The position numbers were made by a program, and so were the translations under genes. Under the pieces are notes generated by a model. That model was not told where the DNA came from, searched no databases, and was given only the letters and a program-made list of their open reading frames with translations. Positions 1 to 5,012 of a stretch of DNA of 7,698 nucleotides are shown piece by piece. Within the stretch, counting starts at the first letter, position 1. Every line of letters starts with the position of its first letter. Source of the stretch: Hydrogenophaga sp. (GTDB taxonomy: Bacteria > Pseudomonadota > Gammaproteobacteria > Burkholderiales > Burkholderiaceae_C). The stretch covers positions 1 through 7,698 of the forward strand of contig JALOSN010000037.1 in NCBI GenBank assembly GCA_025458415.1, in the 5' to 3' direction.

Positions 1-716
1 GCCACCCCGTAATCGGCCCGGTGTGCCTTGACCGCGTCCACCATGGCTTGCGGGTGGGTGGCACCCACGCCCTGGTTGATGTTCAAGCCATCGGGCGCAC
101 ACCCCACCCGAACCACCTCGGCGCCCAGTTCATGGAACACATCGGGCGCAATGTGATAGGCCGCGCCATGTGCCCCATCCACCACGATCTTCAAACCCTT
201 GAGCGAAAGGCTGTGCGAACAGGTGCTTTTGCAGAACTCGATATAGCGTCCCGCCGCGTCATCAAGCCGGCGCGCCTTGCCCAGGCTGGCGGCATCCACC
301 CACACCGGGTCCTCGGCCAACGTGGCTTCCACCGCCAATTCCCATTCGTCGGGCAGTTTGGTACCCGAGGCACTGAAGAACTTGATGCCGTTGTCGGCAA
401 ACGGGTTATGGCTCGCTGAAATGACCACCCCCAGGCTGGCGCGCTGGGCCCGTGTCAGGTAAGCCACTGCCGGGGTGGGCACCGGGCCCAGCAGGACCAC
501 ATCCACGCCAGCCGAAGCGAATCCGCTTTCCAGCGCACTTTCCAGCATGTAACCCGAAATGCGGGTGTCCTTGCCGATCAGGACTGTCGGGTGCGACTCG
601 GTGCGCCGCAACACCCGCCCCACGGCGTGGGCCAGGCGAAGCACGAAGTCAGGGGTGATGGGCGGCTGGCCGACCGTGCCGCGGATGCCGTCGGTGCCGA
701 AGTATTGACGGGTCAT
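1..716 (-). CDS. glmM: Phosphoglucosamine mutase GlmM, N-terminal 238 residues (3' end outside window)
   Basis: GlmM converts glucosamine-6-phosphate to glucosamine-1-phosphate in the cytoplasm, the step before UDP-GlcNAc for peptidoglycan and lipopolysaccharide. The protein starts MTRQYFGTDGIRG, the typical GlmM amino end. The active-site loop ISASHNP spans residues 99-105, and Ser102, the residue phosphorylated in the catalytic cycle of this family, sits at exactly the E. coli position. A DGAHGAAY segment follows further in. The family is about 445 residues long, so roughly half is visible; the metal-binding DGDGDR loop lies beyond the edge. The start is an ATG at 716-714. No convincing Shine-Dalgarno precedes it (the upstream leader is A/C-rich). 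It follows folP on the same strand after 63 bases, the usual folP-glmM pairing, so cotranscription is likely. Confidence 0.97.
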   Translation of the reverse strand, partial: MTRQYFGTDGIRGTVGQPPITPDFVLRLAHAVGRVLRRTESHPTVLIGKDTRISGYMLESALESGFASAGVDVVLLGPVPTPAVAYLTRAQRASLGVVISASHNPFADNGIKFFSASGTKLPDEWELAVEATLAEDPVWVDAASLGKARRLDDAAGRYIEFCKSTCSHSLSLKGLKIVVDGAHGAAYHIAPDVFHELGAEVVRVGCAPDGLNINQGVGATHPQAMVDAVKAHRADYGV

Positions 717-779
717 ATGTAATGGTTTTGTGTGACAGTGGCAAGCGCCTATTTTAGGCCGGGTGGGCCGATGGGTTGT
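717..779 (-). promoter_or_regulatory. folP-glmM intergenic spacer with a small hairpin and a possible -10 box
   Basis: This 63-base spacer contains a perfect 5-bp inverted repeat, GCCTA/TAGGC (747-751 and 755-759) around a 3-base loop. Read on the minus strand, the same place holds TAAAAT (756-751), a 5-of-6 match to the sigma-70 -10 box. No matching -35 hexamer lies at 16-18 bases. If active, it would give glmM a short leader of about 28 bases. There is no T tract that would make the hairpin a terminator. The simplest reading is an intra-operon spacer; an internal promoter is a weak inference. Confidence 0.25.
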
Positions 780-1610
780 TCAGCGCAGAGACATCAGGAC
801 GCGCAAAGCATCGACCGTTTCTCGCACATCGTGGACACGCACGATGGAAGCTCCGCGTTCAACCGACAGCAAGGCCGCCGCCACGCTGGCACTGACCCGG
901 TCCCGCGGCTGCTCGCGACCTGTGACAGCACCCAGCGACGACTTGCGTGACCAGCCGGCAAGCACCGGATAGCCGAGGTCGAGCAACTCGCGTTGACGGC
1001 CCAGCAGGCTGAAGTTCTGCTCCACCGTCTTGCCAAAGCCGATGCCCGGGTCCACCGTGATCCGCGATGCCAACACACCCCGGTCCTCCAGCGTCCTGCC
1101 CCGCTCGCGCAGAAAGTCCATCACGGGCAACACCACATCACCGGCCATGGGCGCCACCTGCATGGTCTGTGGGTCGCGGTGCATGTGCATGAGACAGACG
1201 CCACAGCGAGGGTGTGCTGCCACCACATCGAGCGCATGCCCTTGGCGCAAGGCCCATATGTCGTTGATGATGTCGGCGCCCAGGTCGAGCGCAGCCTGCA
1301 TCACCTCGGGTTTGTAAGTGTCGACAGAAAGCGGCACACCCAGCGCGACCGCTTCGCGCAGCACCGGCAGCACCCGGGCGAGTTCATCCTCAAGGGGCAC
1401 CGCCGGGCTGCCGGGTCGGGTGGACTCGCCGCCAATGTCCAGCATGTCGGCGCCGTCGCGCAGCAGCTGCTCACAGTGCCTCAGCGCGGAGACCGCGCTG
1501 TCGAACTGTCCCCCATCTGAAAACGAGTCGGGCGTGAGATTGACGATGCCCATCACATTGGGACGGCACAGGTCGATGTCGAAACGGGAGGTGGTCCAGG
1601 AAGTGTTCAG
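780..1610 (-). CDS. folP: Dihydropteroate synthase FolP (probable CTG start; alternative TTG at 1643)
   Basis: FolP condenses para-aminobenzoate with 6-hydroxymethyl-7,8-dihydropterin diphosphate to 7,8-dihydropteroate in folate synthesis and is the sulfonamide target. Numbered from the TTG at 1643 (287 residues), family motifs run in order: MGIVNLTPDSFSDGG (31-45), GGESTRPG (71-78), SVDTYKPEV (107-115), ADIINDIW (123-130), DPGIGFGKT (198-206), WSRKSSLG (231-238) and VRVHDV (268-273). Key pterin and diphosphate residues are all present. I prefer the CTG at 1610 (276 residues, starting NTSWTTSRF) because GGGGAGG (1621-1615) lies 4 bases upstream of it. The TTG at 1643 has no Shine-Dalgarno and adds 11 unremarkable residues. 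The only ATG near the front, inside motif 1, is too late. The gene lies 63 bases before glmM. It is separated from ftsH by a terminator and a long gap, so it probably has its own promoter. Confidence 0.96.
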   Translation of the reverse strand: MNTSWTTSRFDIDLCRPNVMGIVNLTPDSFSDGGQFDSAVSALRHCEQLLRDGADMLDIGGESTRPGSPAVPLEDELARVLPVLREAVALGVPLSVDTYKPEVMQAALDLGADIINDIWALRQGHALDVVAAHPRCGVCLMHMHRDPQTMQVAPMAGDVVLPVMDFLRERGRTLEDRGVLASRITVDPGIGFGKTVEQNFSLLGRQRELLDLGYPVLAGWSRKSSLGAVTGREQPRDRVSASVAAALLSVERGASIVRVHDVRETVDALRVLMSLR

Positions 1611-1681
1611 GGTGCCTCCCCAAGGGGCTTGTGGCGGTGACAAGGCCAGCCAGCTTCAACCACCAGCTGCTGTAGGCTCAT
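1607..1681 (-). other. Possible 24-residue leader ORF overlapping the folP start (CTGA)
   Basis: A short frame starts at an ATG (1681-1679), encodes MSLQQLVVEAGWPCHRHKPL plus four residues, and stops at TGA (1609-1607). That TGA shares two bases with the proposed CTG start of folP, giving a CTGA overlap like the ATGA junctions of translationally coupled genes. The folP Shine-Dalgarno lies inside this frame. It has no Shine-Dalgarno of its own, and I recognise no similarity. It could equally be a chance frame in the folP leader. Confidence 0.2.
1615..1621 (-). promoter_or_regulatory. Strong Shine-Dalgarno (GGGGAGG) that decides the folP start
   Basis: The minus strand reads GGGGAGG, then CACC, then CTG. 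The 4-base spacing to the CTG at 1610-1608 is short but usable, while no ATG, GTG or TTG in the folP frame lies at a workable distance downstream. This site argues for initiation at CTG, which is rare. A sequence error turning ATG into CTG is also possible. Confidence 0.6.
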
Positions 1682-1683
1682 GA

Positions 1684-1689
1684 AGTATA
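1684..1689 (-). promoter_or_regulatory. Candidate -10 box of a folP promoter (TATACT)
   Basis: The minus strand reads TATACT at 1689-1684, a 5-of-6 match to TATAAT. Transcription would begin near 1677 and give folP a leader of about 67 bases. The hexamer 17 bases upstream (GGATCG) does not resemble a -35 box, so the case rests on the -10 match and on the need for a promoter below the ftsH terminator. Confidence 0.3.
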
Positions 1690-1701
1690 GGGAGTTCTCA
1701 C

Positions 1702-1833
1702 ATGGCCGATCCGGACGGGGTCCCACAGCGCTGGCCGCACCGGCTGCCCGGCCCGCGCCAGCCCCCGTGGCTGCCAGCACACCCGCTCGACAGGGGTCGC
1801 TGGGCACCCAAACCACACGCGCCTCCAGCTTGA
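1702..1833 (+). CDS. Candidate 43-residue Pro/Arg/Trp-rich mini-protein, unrecognised
   Basis: The frame starts MADPDGVPQRWPHRLPGP and is rich in Pro, Arg, Trp and His. In its favour: a GGGAG Shine-Dalgarno at 1690-1694 with 7-base spacing, and a hairpin with a short T tract beginning 28 bases after the stop. Against it: low-complexity composition of the kind GC-rich non-coding or antisense DNA produces, no recognised family, no clear promoter, and a competing open frame on the other strand with equally GC-rich third positions. I regard it as possible, not established. Confidence 0.18.
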   Translation: MADPDGVPQRWPHRLPGPRQPPWLPAHPLDRGRWAPKPHAPPA

Positions 1834-1861
1834 CAGGGTCGGCCGCGTGGCCAGAAAGTCC

Positions 1862-1889
1862 GCAGCCGCCCTGAGGGCTCTGCGGCTGC
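1862..1889 (+). terminator. Hairpin with short T tract, possible plus-strand terminator
   Basis: A perfect 8-bp inverted repeat, GCAGCCGC (1862-1869) and GCGGCTGC (1882-1889), encloses a 12-base loop and is followed on the plus strand by TTTA. On the minus strand the stem is followed by GGAC, so it would not act as an intrinsic terminator there. It could end a plus-strand transcript reading in from 1702-1833, or simply be structure in the minus-strand folP leader. The T tract is short. Confidence 0.35.
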
Positions 1890-1929
1890 TTTAGCCTCTC
1901 CGTATTCGTTGATAGCTCAAGGTATAGGC

Positions 1930-2118
1930 ATGGAAGACCCACGTTGCTGCGGAACAGGCACCTGCATCATCAATGCCGATGGCCTTTGTTGGTGCGGCCA
2001 GCAATGGGATGGCACGCGAATGTGCTTTCCTCCATCCGTGCAAGATCACAACCGTGGCGAGGGGGCACCCGCCACACCGTCCGCGTCAAGCTCCGACTCC
2101 GGCAGCGATCCCGCCTGA
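1930..2118 (+). CDS. Small cysteine-rich protein, 62 residues, function unknown
   Basis: The protein begins MEDPRCCGTGTCIINADG and has two parts. Residues 1-35 hold six cysteines (6, 7, 12, 20, 22, 32) in a CC-x4-C-x7-C-x-C-x9-C pattern with a WCGQQWDG core. Residues 36-62 form a Ser/Ala/Pro/Asp-rich tail that looks disordered. There is no signal peptide or membrane segment, so the cysteines would be in the cytoplasm, where metal or Fe-S binding is more likely than disulfides; this is inference. The CCGTGTCI...CWCGQQWDG core resembles, from memory and unverified, short hypothetical proteins of Burkholderiales. I chose the ATG at 1930 because the cysteine domain starts right after it; AAGG lies about 8 bases upstream, and a TTG at 1909 would add seven residues. 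The gene runs against its neighbours, convergent with ftsH and divergent from folP. Confidence 0.6.
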   Translation: MEDPRCCGTGTCIINADGLCWCGQQWDGTRMCFPPSVQDHNRGEGAPATPSASSSDSGSDPA

Positions 2119-2189
2119 GCGAGGGCCAGACGGCCACCGGGTCTGCATGACCAGGCTGGACGGTACTGTCTCATCAGCCACCAAAGGAA
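2119..2189. other. Short spacer below the small cysteine-rich gene
   Basis: Nine bases into this spacer, CAGAC (2127-2131) can pair with GTCTG (2141-2145) around a 9-base loop, but no T tract follows on the plus strand, so it is a poor terminator. Nothing else is evident before the ftsH terminator. Confidence 0.3.
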
Positions 2190-2209
2190 ACGGGGCCTGA
2201 AGGCCCCGT
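2190..2209 (-). terminator. Intrinsic terminator of ftsH
   Basis: ACGGGGCC (2190-2197) and GGCCCCGT (2202-2209) form a perfect 8-bp GC-rich stem with a 4-base loop (TTCA on the minus strand). On the minus strand it begins 28 bases after the ftsH stop and runs into TTTCCTTT. On the plus strand it is followed by CCTGGG, so it is directional and would not efficiently end the convergent cysteine-rich gene. It implies that folP-glmM is not simply read from the ftsH transcript. Confidence 0.8.
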
Positions 2210-2237
2210 CCTGGGTGTGTCAGATGCCTGCGTTGAG

Positions 2238-4157
2238 TCAGGCCGCCGTCGGCGCAGGGTCGGTATTGACCGCAGGCGTTCCGCCGCCGCCGCCGTCTCC
2301 ACCACCCACCGGGTTACGAGGGGTCCAGTCCTTCGGCGGGCGGGGTGGCTTGCCAGCCATGATGTCGTCGATCTGCTCGGCGTCGATGGTTTCCCATTCA
2401 AGCAGCGCTTTGGCCATGGCGTGCATCTTGTCGCTGTGCTCTTCGATCAGATCGCGGGCCAGCTTGTACTGTTCGTCGATGATCCGGCGCACCTCGGCGT
2501 CGACTTTCTGCATGGTCTGCTCGCTCATGTGCGTGGTCTTGGTGACGGAGCGTCCCAGAAACACCTCGCCCTCGTTCTCGGCGTAGACCATGGGGCCCAG
2601 GGCATCGGTCATGCCGTAGCGCATCACCATGTCGCGGGCGATCTGGGTGGCACGCTCAAAGTCGTTGCTGGCGCCGGTGGTCATCTGATTCATGAACACC
2701 TCTTCCGCAATGCGCCCGCCAAACAGCATGCTGATCTGGTTCAGCATGTACTCTTTGTCGTAGCTGTAGCGGTCGCTTTCCGGCAGGCTCATCGTGACGC
2801 CCAGCGCGCGACCACGCGGAATGATGGTGACCTTGTGAACCGGATCGCACTTGGGCATCAGCTTGCCAATGAGGGCGTGCCCCGCCTCGTGGTAGGCGGT
2901 ATTGCGGCGCTCGGACTCGGGCATGACCATGCTCTTGCGTTCCGGGCCCATGAAGATCTTGTCCTTGGCCTTCTCGAAGTCCTGCATCTCGACCAGACGG
3001 GCGTTGCGACGCGCGGCCATCAGGGCGGCCTCGTTGCACAGGTTGGCCAGGTCGGCACCGCTCATGCCAGGCGTGCCGCGGGCAATGATGGACGCGTTCA
3101 CGTCCGTGCCCAGGGGAATCTTGCGCATGTGAACGTTGAGGATCTGCTCGCGGCCACGGATATCGGGCAGCGTCACATAGACCTGGCGATCGAAACGACC
3201 CGGGCGCAGCAGCGCAGCGTCCAGGATGTCCGGACGGTTGGTCGCCGCGATCACGATCACACCCAGATTGGTCTCGAAGCCATCCATCTCGACCAGCATC
3301 TGGTTGAGGGTCTGTTCGCGCTCGTCGTTGCCACCGCCCAAGCCGGCGCCACGCTGGCGGCCCACGGCGTCAATCTCGTCGATGAAGATGATGCAGGGAG
3401 CATTCTTCTTGGCGTTCTCGAACATGTCGCGCACACGGGCAGCGCCCACACCGACGAACATTTCGACAAAGTCGGAGCCGGAGATGCTGAAGAAGGGCAC
3501 CTTCGCCTCACCGGCAATGGATTTGGCCAGCAAGGTCTTGCCGGTGCCCGGCGGGCCGACCAGCAACAGGCCGCGCGGGATACGGCCACCCAGCTTCTGG
3601 AACTTGGAAGGATCTTTCAGGAAGTCAACCACCTCCTTGACCTCCTCCTTGGCCTCGTCGCATCCTGCCACGTCGGCAAAGGTGACGGTGTTGTTGTTCT
3701 CATCCAGCATCCGGGCCTTGCTCTTGCCAAAGCTGAACGCACCGCCCTTGCCGCCACCCTGCATCTGTCGCATGAAGTAGATCCAGACGCCGATCAGCAG
3801 GAGCATGGGGCCCCAGCTGACCAGAAGTGTCATCAGCAGCGAACCTTCCTCTCTCGGACGCACGTCAAACTTGACGTTGTTGTTGATCAGGTCGCCCACC
3901 AGACCCCGGTCCAGGAACGTCGCTGTGGTGCGCACGCGACGGTCATCCTGGGTGACCGCCACGATTTCGGTGCCGCTGGGGCTTTCCTGGATCGTGGCGG
4001 TGCGGATGTTGCCGGTCTTCACCATGTCCAGAAACTCGGAATACCCGACCGTGCCGGCGCTGGCAACGGAGCGTCCGTCGAACTGCTTGAAAACGGTGAA
4101 AAGCACCATGGCGATAACCATCCACACGGCGATTTTCGAGAACCACTGGTTGTTCAA
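2238..4157 (-). CDS. ftsH: ATP-dependent zinc metalloprotease FtsH (TTG start)
   Basis: FtsH is a hexameric inner-membrane AAA+ protease that degrades misassembled membrane proteins and short-lived regulators (in E. coli LpxC and sigma-32). At 639 residues it is of normal length. Layout: membrane segment 1 (about 5-24), periplasmic domain, membrane segment 2 (about 107-129), Walker A GPPGTGKT (201-208), pore loop MFVG (233-236), Walker B IIFIDE (256-261), and a second region of homology with arginine fingers R318 and R321. The zinc site is HEAGH (423-427) with Asp499 as third ligand. The tail is Pro/Gly-rich (604-627) and probably flexible. The start is TTG (4157-4155), supported by AGGAG at 4168-4164 six bases upstream and by MNNQWFSK leading directly into membrane segment 1. 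It lies 133 bases below rlmE, as in the E. coli rlmE-ftsH unit, and ends at a strong terminator. Confidence 0.99.
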   Translation of the reverse strand: MNNQWFSKIAVWMVIAMVLFTVFKQFDGRSVASAGTVGYSEFLDMVKTGNIRTATIQESPSGTEIVAVTQDDRRVRTTATFLDRGLVGDLINNNVKFDVRPREEGSLLMTLLVSWGPMLLLIGVWIYFMRQMQGGGKGGAFSFGKSKARMLDENNNTVTFADVAGCDEAKEEVKEVVDFLKDPSKFQKLGGRIPRGLLLVGPPGTGKTLLAKSIAGEAKVPFFSISGSDFVEMFVGVGAARVRDMFENAKKNAPCIIFIDEIDAVGRQRGAGLGGGNDEREQTLNQMLVEMDGFETNLGVIVIAATNRPDILDAALLRPGRFDRQVYVTLPDIRGREQILNVHMRKIPLGTDVNASIIARGTPGMSGADLANLCNEAALMAARRNARLVEMQDFEKAKDKIFMGPERKSMVMPESERRNTAYHEAGHALIGKLMPKCDPVHKVTIIPRGRALGVTMSLPESDRYSYDKEYMLNQISMLFGGRIAEEVFMNQMTTGASNDFERATQIARDMVMRYGMTDALGPMVYAENEGEVFLGRSVTKTTHMSEQTMQKVDAEVRRIIDEQYKLARDLIEEHSDKMHAMAKALLEWETIDAEQIDDIMAGKPPRPPKDWTPRNPVGGGDGGGGGTPAVNTDPAPTAA

Positions 4158-4290
4158 CTGCAGCTCCTGGCTAGAACAAAAGGGGAGAACTGGGATATCA
4201 AGACCATTTTAGGACTTTCAAGAGCCCCTGAACGCACAATATGGCAATGCAATGTCAATGAAGGGGATAGTCGAAAACACGGCCTCGCCT
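4158..4290 (-). promoter_or_regulatory. rlmE-ftsH spacer with a candidate ftsH promoter
   Basis: This 133-base spacer is AT-richer than its surroundings. The minus strand carries CTTGAAA at 4222-4216, which matches the heat-shock sigma-32 -35 element and, as TTGAAA, 5 of 6 of the sigma-70 -35. Downstream are only weak -10 candidates (TGATAT at 4200-4195, or TATCCC two to three bases lower), and no CCCCAT element as sigma-32 would prefer. A perfect TTGACA at 4258-4253 has no -10 partner at 16-18 bases. ftsH is heat-inducible in E. coli, so an internal stress promoter is plausible but not shown. Confidence 0.3.
4164..4168 (-). promoter_or_regulatory. Shine-Dalgarno (AGGAG) fixing the ftsH TTG start
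   Basis: The minus strand reads AGGAG, then six bases, then TTG. No ATG or GTG upstream in the ftsH frame competes, and the following residues match the usual FtsH amino end. Confidence 0.75.
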
Positions 4291-4956
4291 TCATTTGAGA
4301 CCCAGTCCGACCAGAAAGGTTTCCGACGACTTGTCCCGCGATGCCTTGGGCTTGAAGGTCTTGACCACGCGAAAGGTTTGCCGGAACAGCGCCACCATCG
4401 GGTCATAGGCGCCGCCGTGGAACAGTTTGACGACCAGGGCTCCTTCGGGGGCCAGGTGACGAACGGCGAAGTCGACCGCCAGCTCGACCAGATCGGTGAT
4501 GCGCGCCGCATCGGCACTGGAAATGCCGGACAGGTTGGGCGCCATGTCAGACACCACCAGGTCAAGCCGGGCGAGGCCCCGATCAGCCAGGACATCCTCC
4601 AGCATTTGCAGCACCGCCGGTTCGCGAAAGTCACCCTGGATGAACTGCACCCCGTCGACGGGGTCCATCGGCAGCATGTCCAAAGCAAGGATCTGGCCCC
4701 TCAACTGGCCGGTGACCGGGTCCGTGCCCAGGCGCCGCCGCAGGTACTGGCTCCACGCGCCAGGTGTGCTGCCAAGGTCGACAATCGCCTGGCCAGGACG
4801 TACCAGACCCAGGGACTCGTCGATTTCCTTGAGCTTGTAGGCCGCACGCGCCCGATAGCCCTCTTTCTGCGCCAGGCGTACGTAAGGGTCGTTGACGTGC
4901 TGGTTGAGCCATGCCTTGTCAACCTTCTTGGACTGCGTCCTGACCTTGATGCCCAT
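4291..4956 (-). CDS. rlmE: 23S rRNA 2'-O-ribose methyltransferase RlmE (FtsJ/RrmJ)
   Basis: RlmE uses S-adenosylmethionine to methylate the 2'-OH of U2552 (E. coli numbering) in the 23S A-loop, a late step in 50S maturation. The 221-residue protein has the Rossmann methyltransferase fold of the FtsJ family. The SAM-binding motif I is VDLGSTPGAWSQ (59-70), slightly different from the GAAPGGWSQ of E. coli. The catalytic K-D-K-E tetrad is visible as Lys41 (YKLKEID), Asp137 (SDMAPN), Lys177 (VVKLF) and Glu212 (SSETFLVG). It carries about 12 more residues than the E. coli enzyme, partly in a basic amino end (KVRTQSKKVDK). The start is the ATG at 4956-4954, with a weak AGG about 10 bases upstream. 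It heads the rlmE-ftsH unit and is divergent from yhbY across 56 bases, pairing two 50S assembly genes on a shared control region. Confidence 0.98.
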   Translation of the reverse strand: MGIKVRTQSKKVDKAWLNQHVNDPYVRLAQKEGYRARAAYKLKEIDESLGLVRPGQAIVDLGSTPGAWSQYLRRRLGTDPVTGQLRGQILALDMLPMDPVDGVQFIQGDFREPAVLQMLEDVLADRGLARLDLVVSDMAPNLSGISSADAARITDLVELAVDFAVRHLAPEGALVVKLFHGGAYDPMVALFRQTFRVVKTFKPKASRDKSSETFLVGLGLK

Positions 4957-5012
4957 GTATGCAAACCTGCGATCCCCGGGCGCGAATACGCCTGGTCAAC
5001 GATAATTGTCCC
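4957..5012. promoter_or_regulatory. Divergent rlmE / yhbY control region
   Basis: These 56 bases separate two divergent ribosome-maturation genes. On the plus strand, GATAAT (5001-5006) matches 5 of 6 -10 positions and sits six bases before the yhbY ATG. No recognisable -35 box (the 17-base position reads GGGCGC) and no Shine-Dalgarno precede the ATG. On the minus strand, TTGACC (5 of 6 of a -35 box) lies at 5000-4995, but no good -10 box is spaced from it. Overlapping back-to-back promoters are inferred from the layout. Confidence 0.45.

Larger units (their letters stand above)
1644..1929. other. Unassigned GC-rich stretch between folP and the small cysteine-rich gene
   Basis: This 286-base stretch keeps several frames open on both strands, and I recognise no product. 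On the minus strand, 1890-1678 is open for 70 codons with GC-rich third positions and ends in residues VRIGHVRTPYTS, but has no good start codon. Another minus frame runs through it into the folP leader. On the plus strand, an ATG at 1702 has GGGAG (1690-1694, preceded by A1689) seven bases upstream and encodes 43 Pro/Trp/Arg-rich residues, ending at 1833. A hairpin with a T tract follows at 1862-1889. A decayed gene, a small unrecognised gene or a structured leader would all fit. No tRNA or familiar structural RNA was recognised. Confidence 0.5.

Noticed and set aside
1607..1942. 111-codon minus-strand frame ending at the folP start
   Set aside because: It runs across the small cysteine gene's start, the hairpin and the folP leader, with low-complexity Ala/Gly composition and no motif. 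Only its last 24 codons, from the ATG at 1681, are kept as a possible leader ORF.
4253..4258. Perfect TTGACA on the minus strand as an ftsH -35 box
   Set aside because: The hexamer 17 bases downstream is GCGTTC and neighbouring spacings are no better, so there is no usable -10 partner.
2217..4298. 693-codon open frame on the plus strand across ftsH
   Set aside because: It is an antisense shadow of ftsH. It is rich in His, Val, Asp and Gly with no family motifs, while the opposite strand encodes a complete FtsH with every catalytic residue. GC-rich codon use keeps the complementary frame open.
4959..5012. Upstream in-frame ATG extending yhbY by 18 residues
   Set aside because: The extension runs through the divergent promoter region and the -10-like box, and does not resemble the YhbY amino end.
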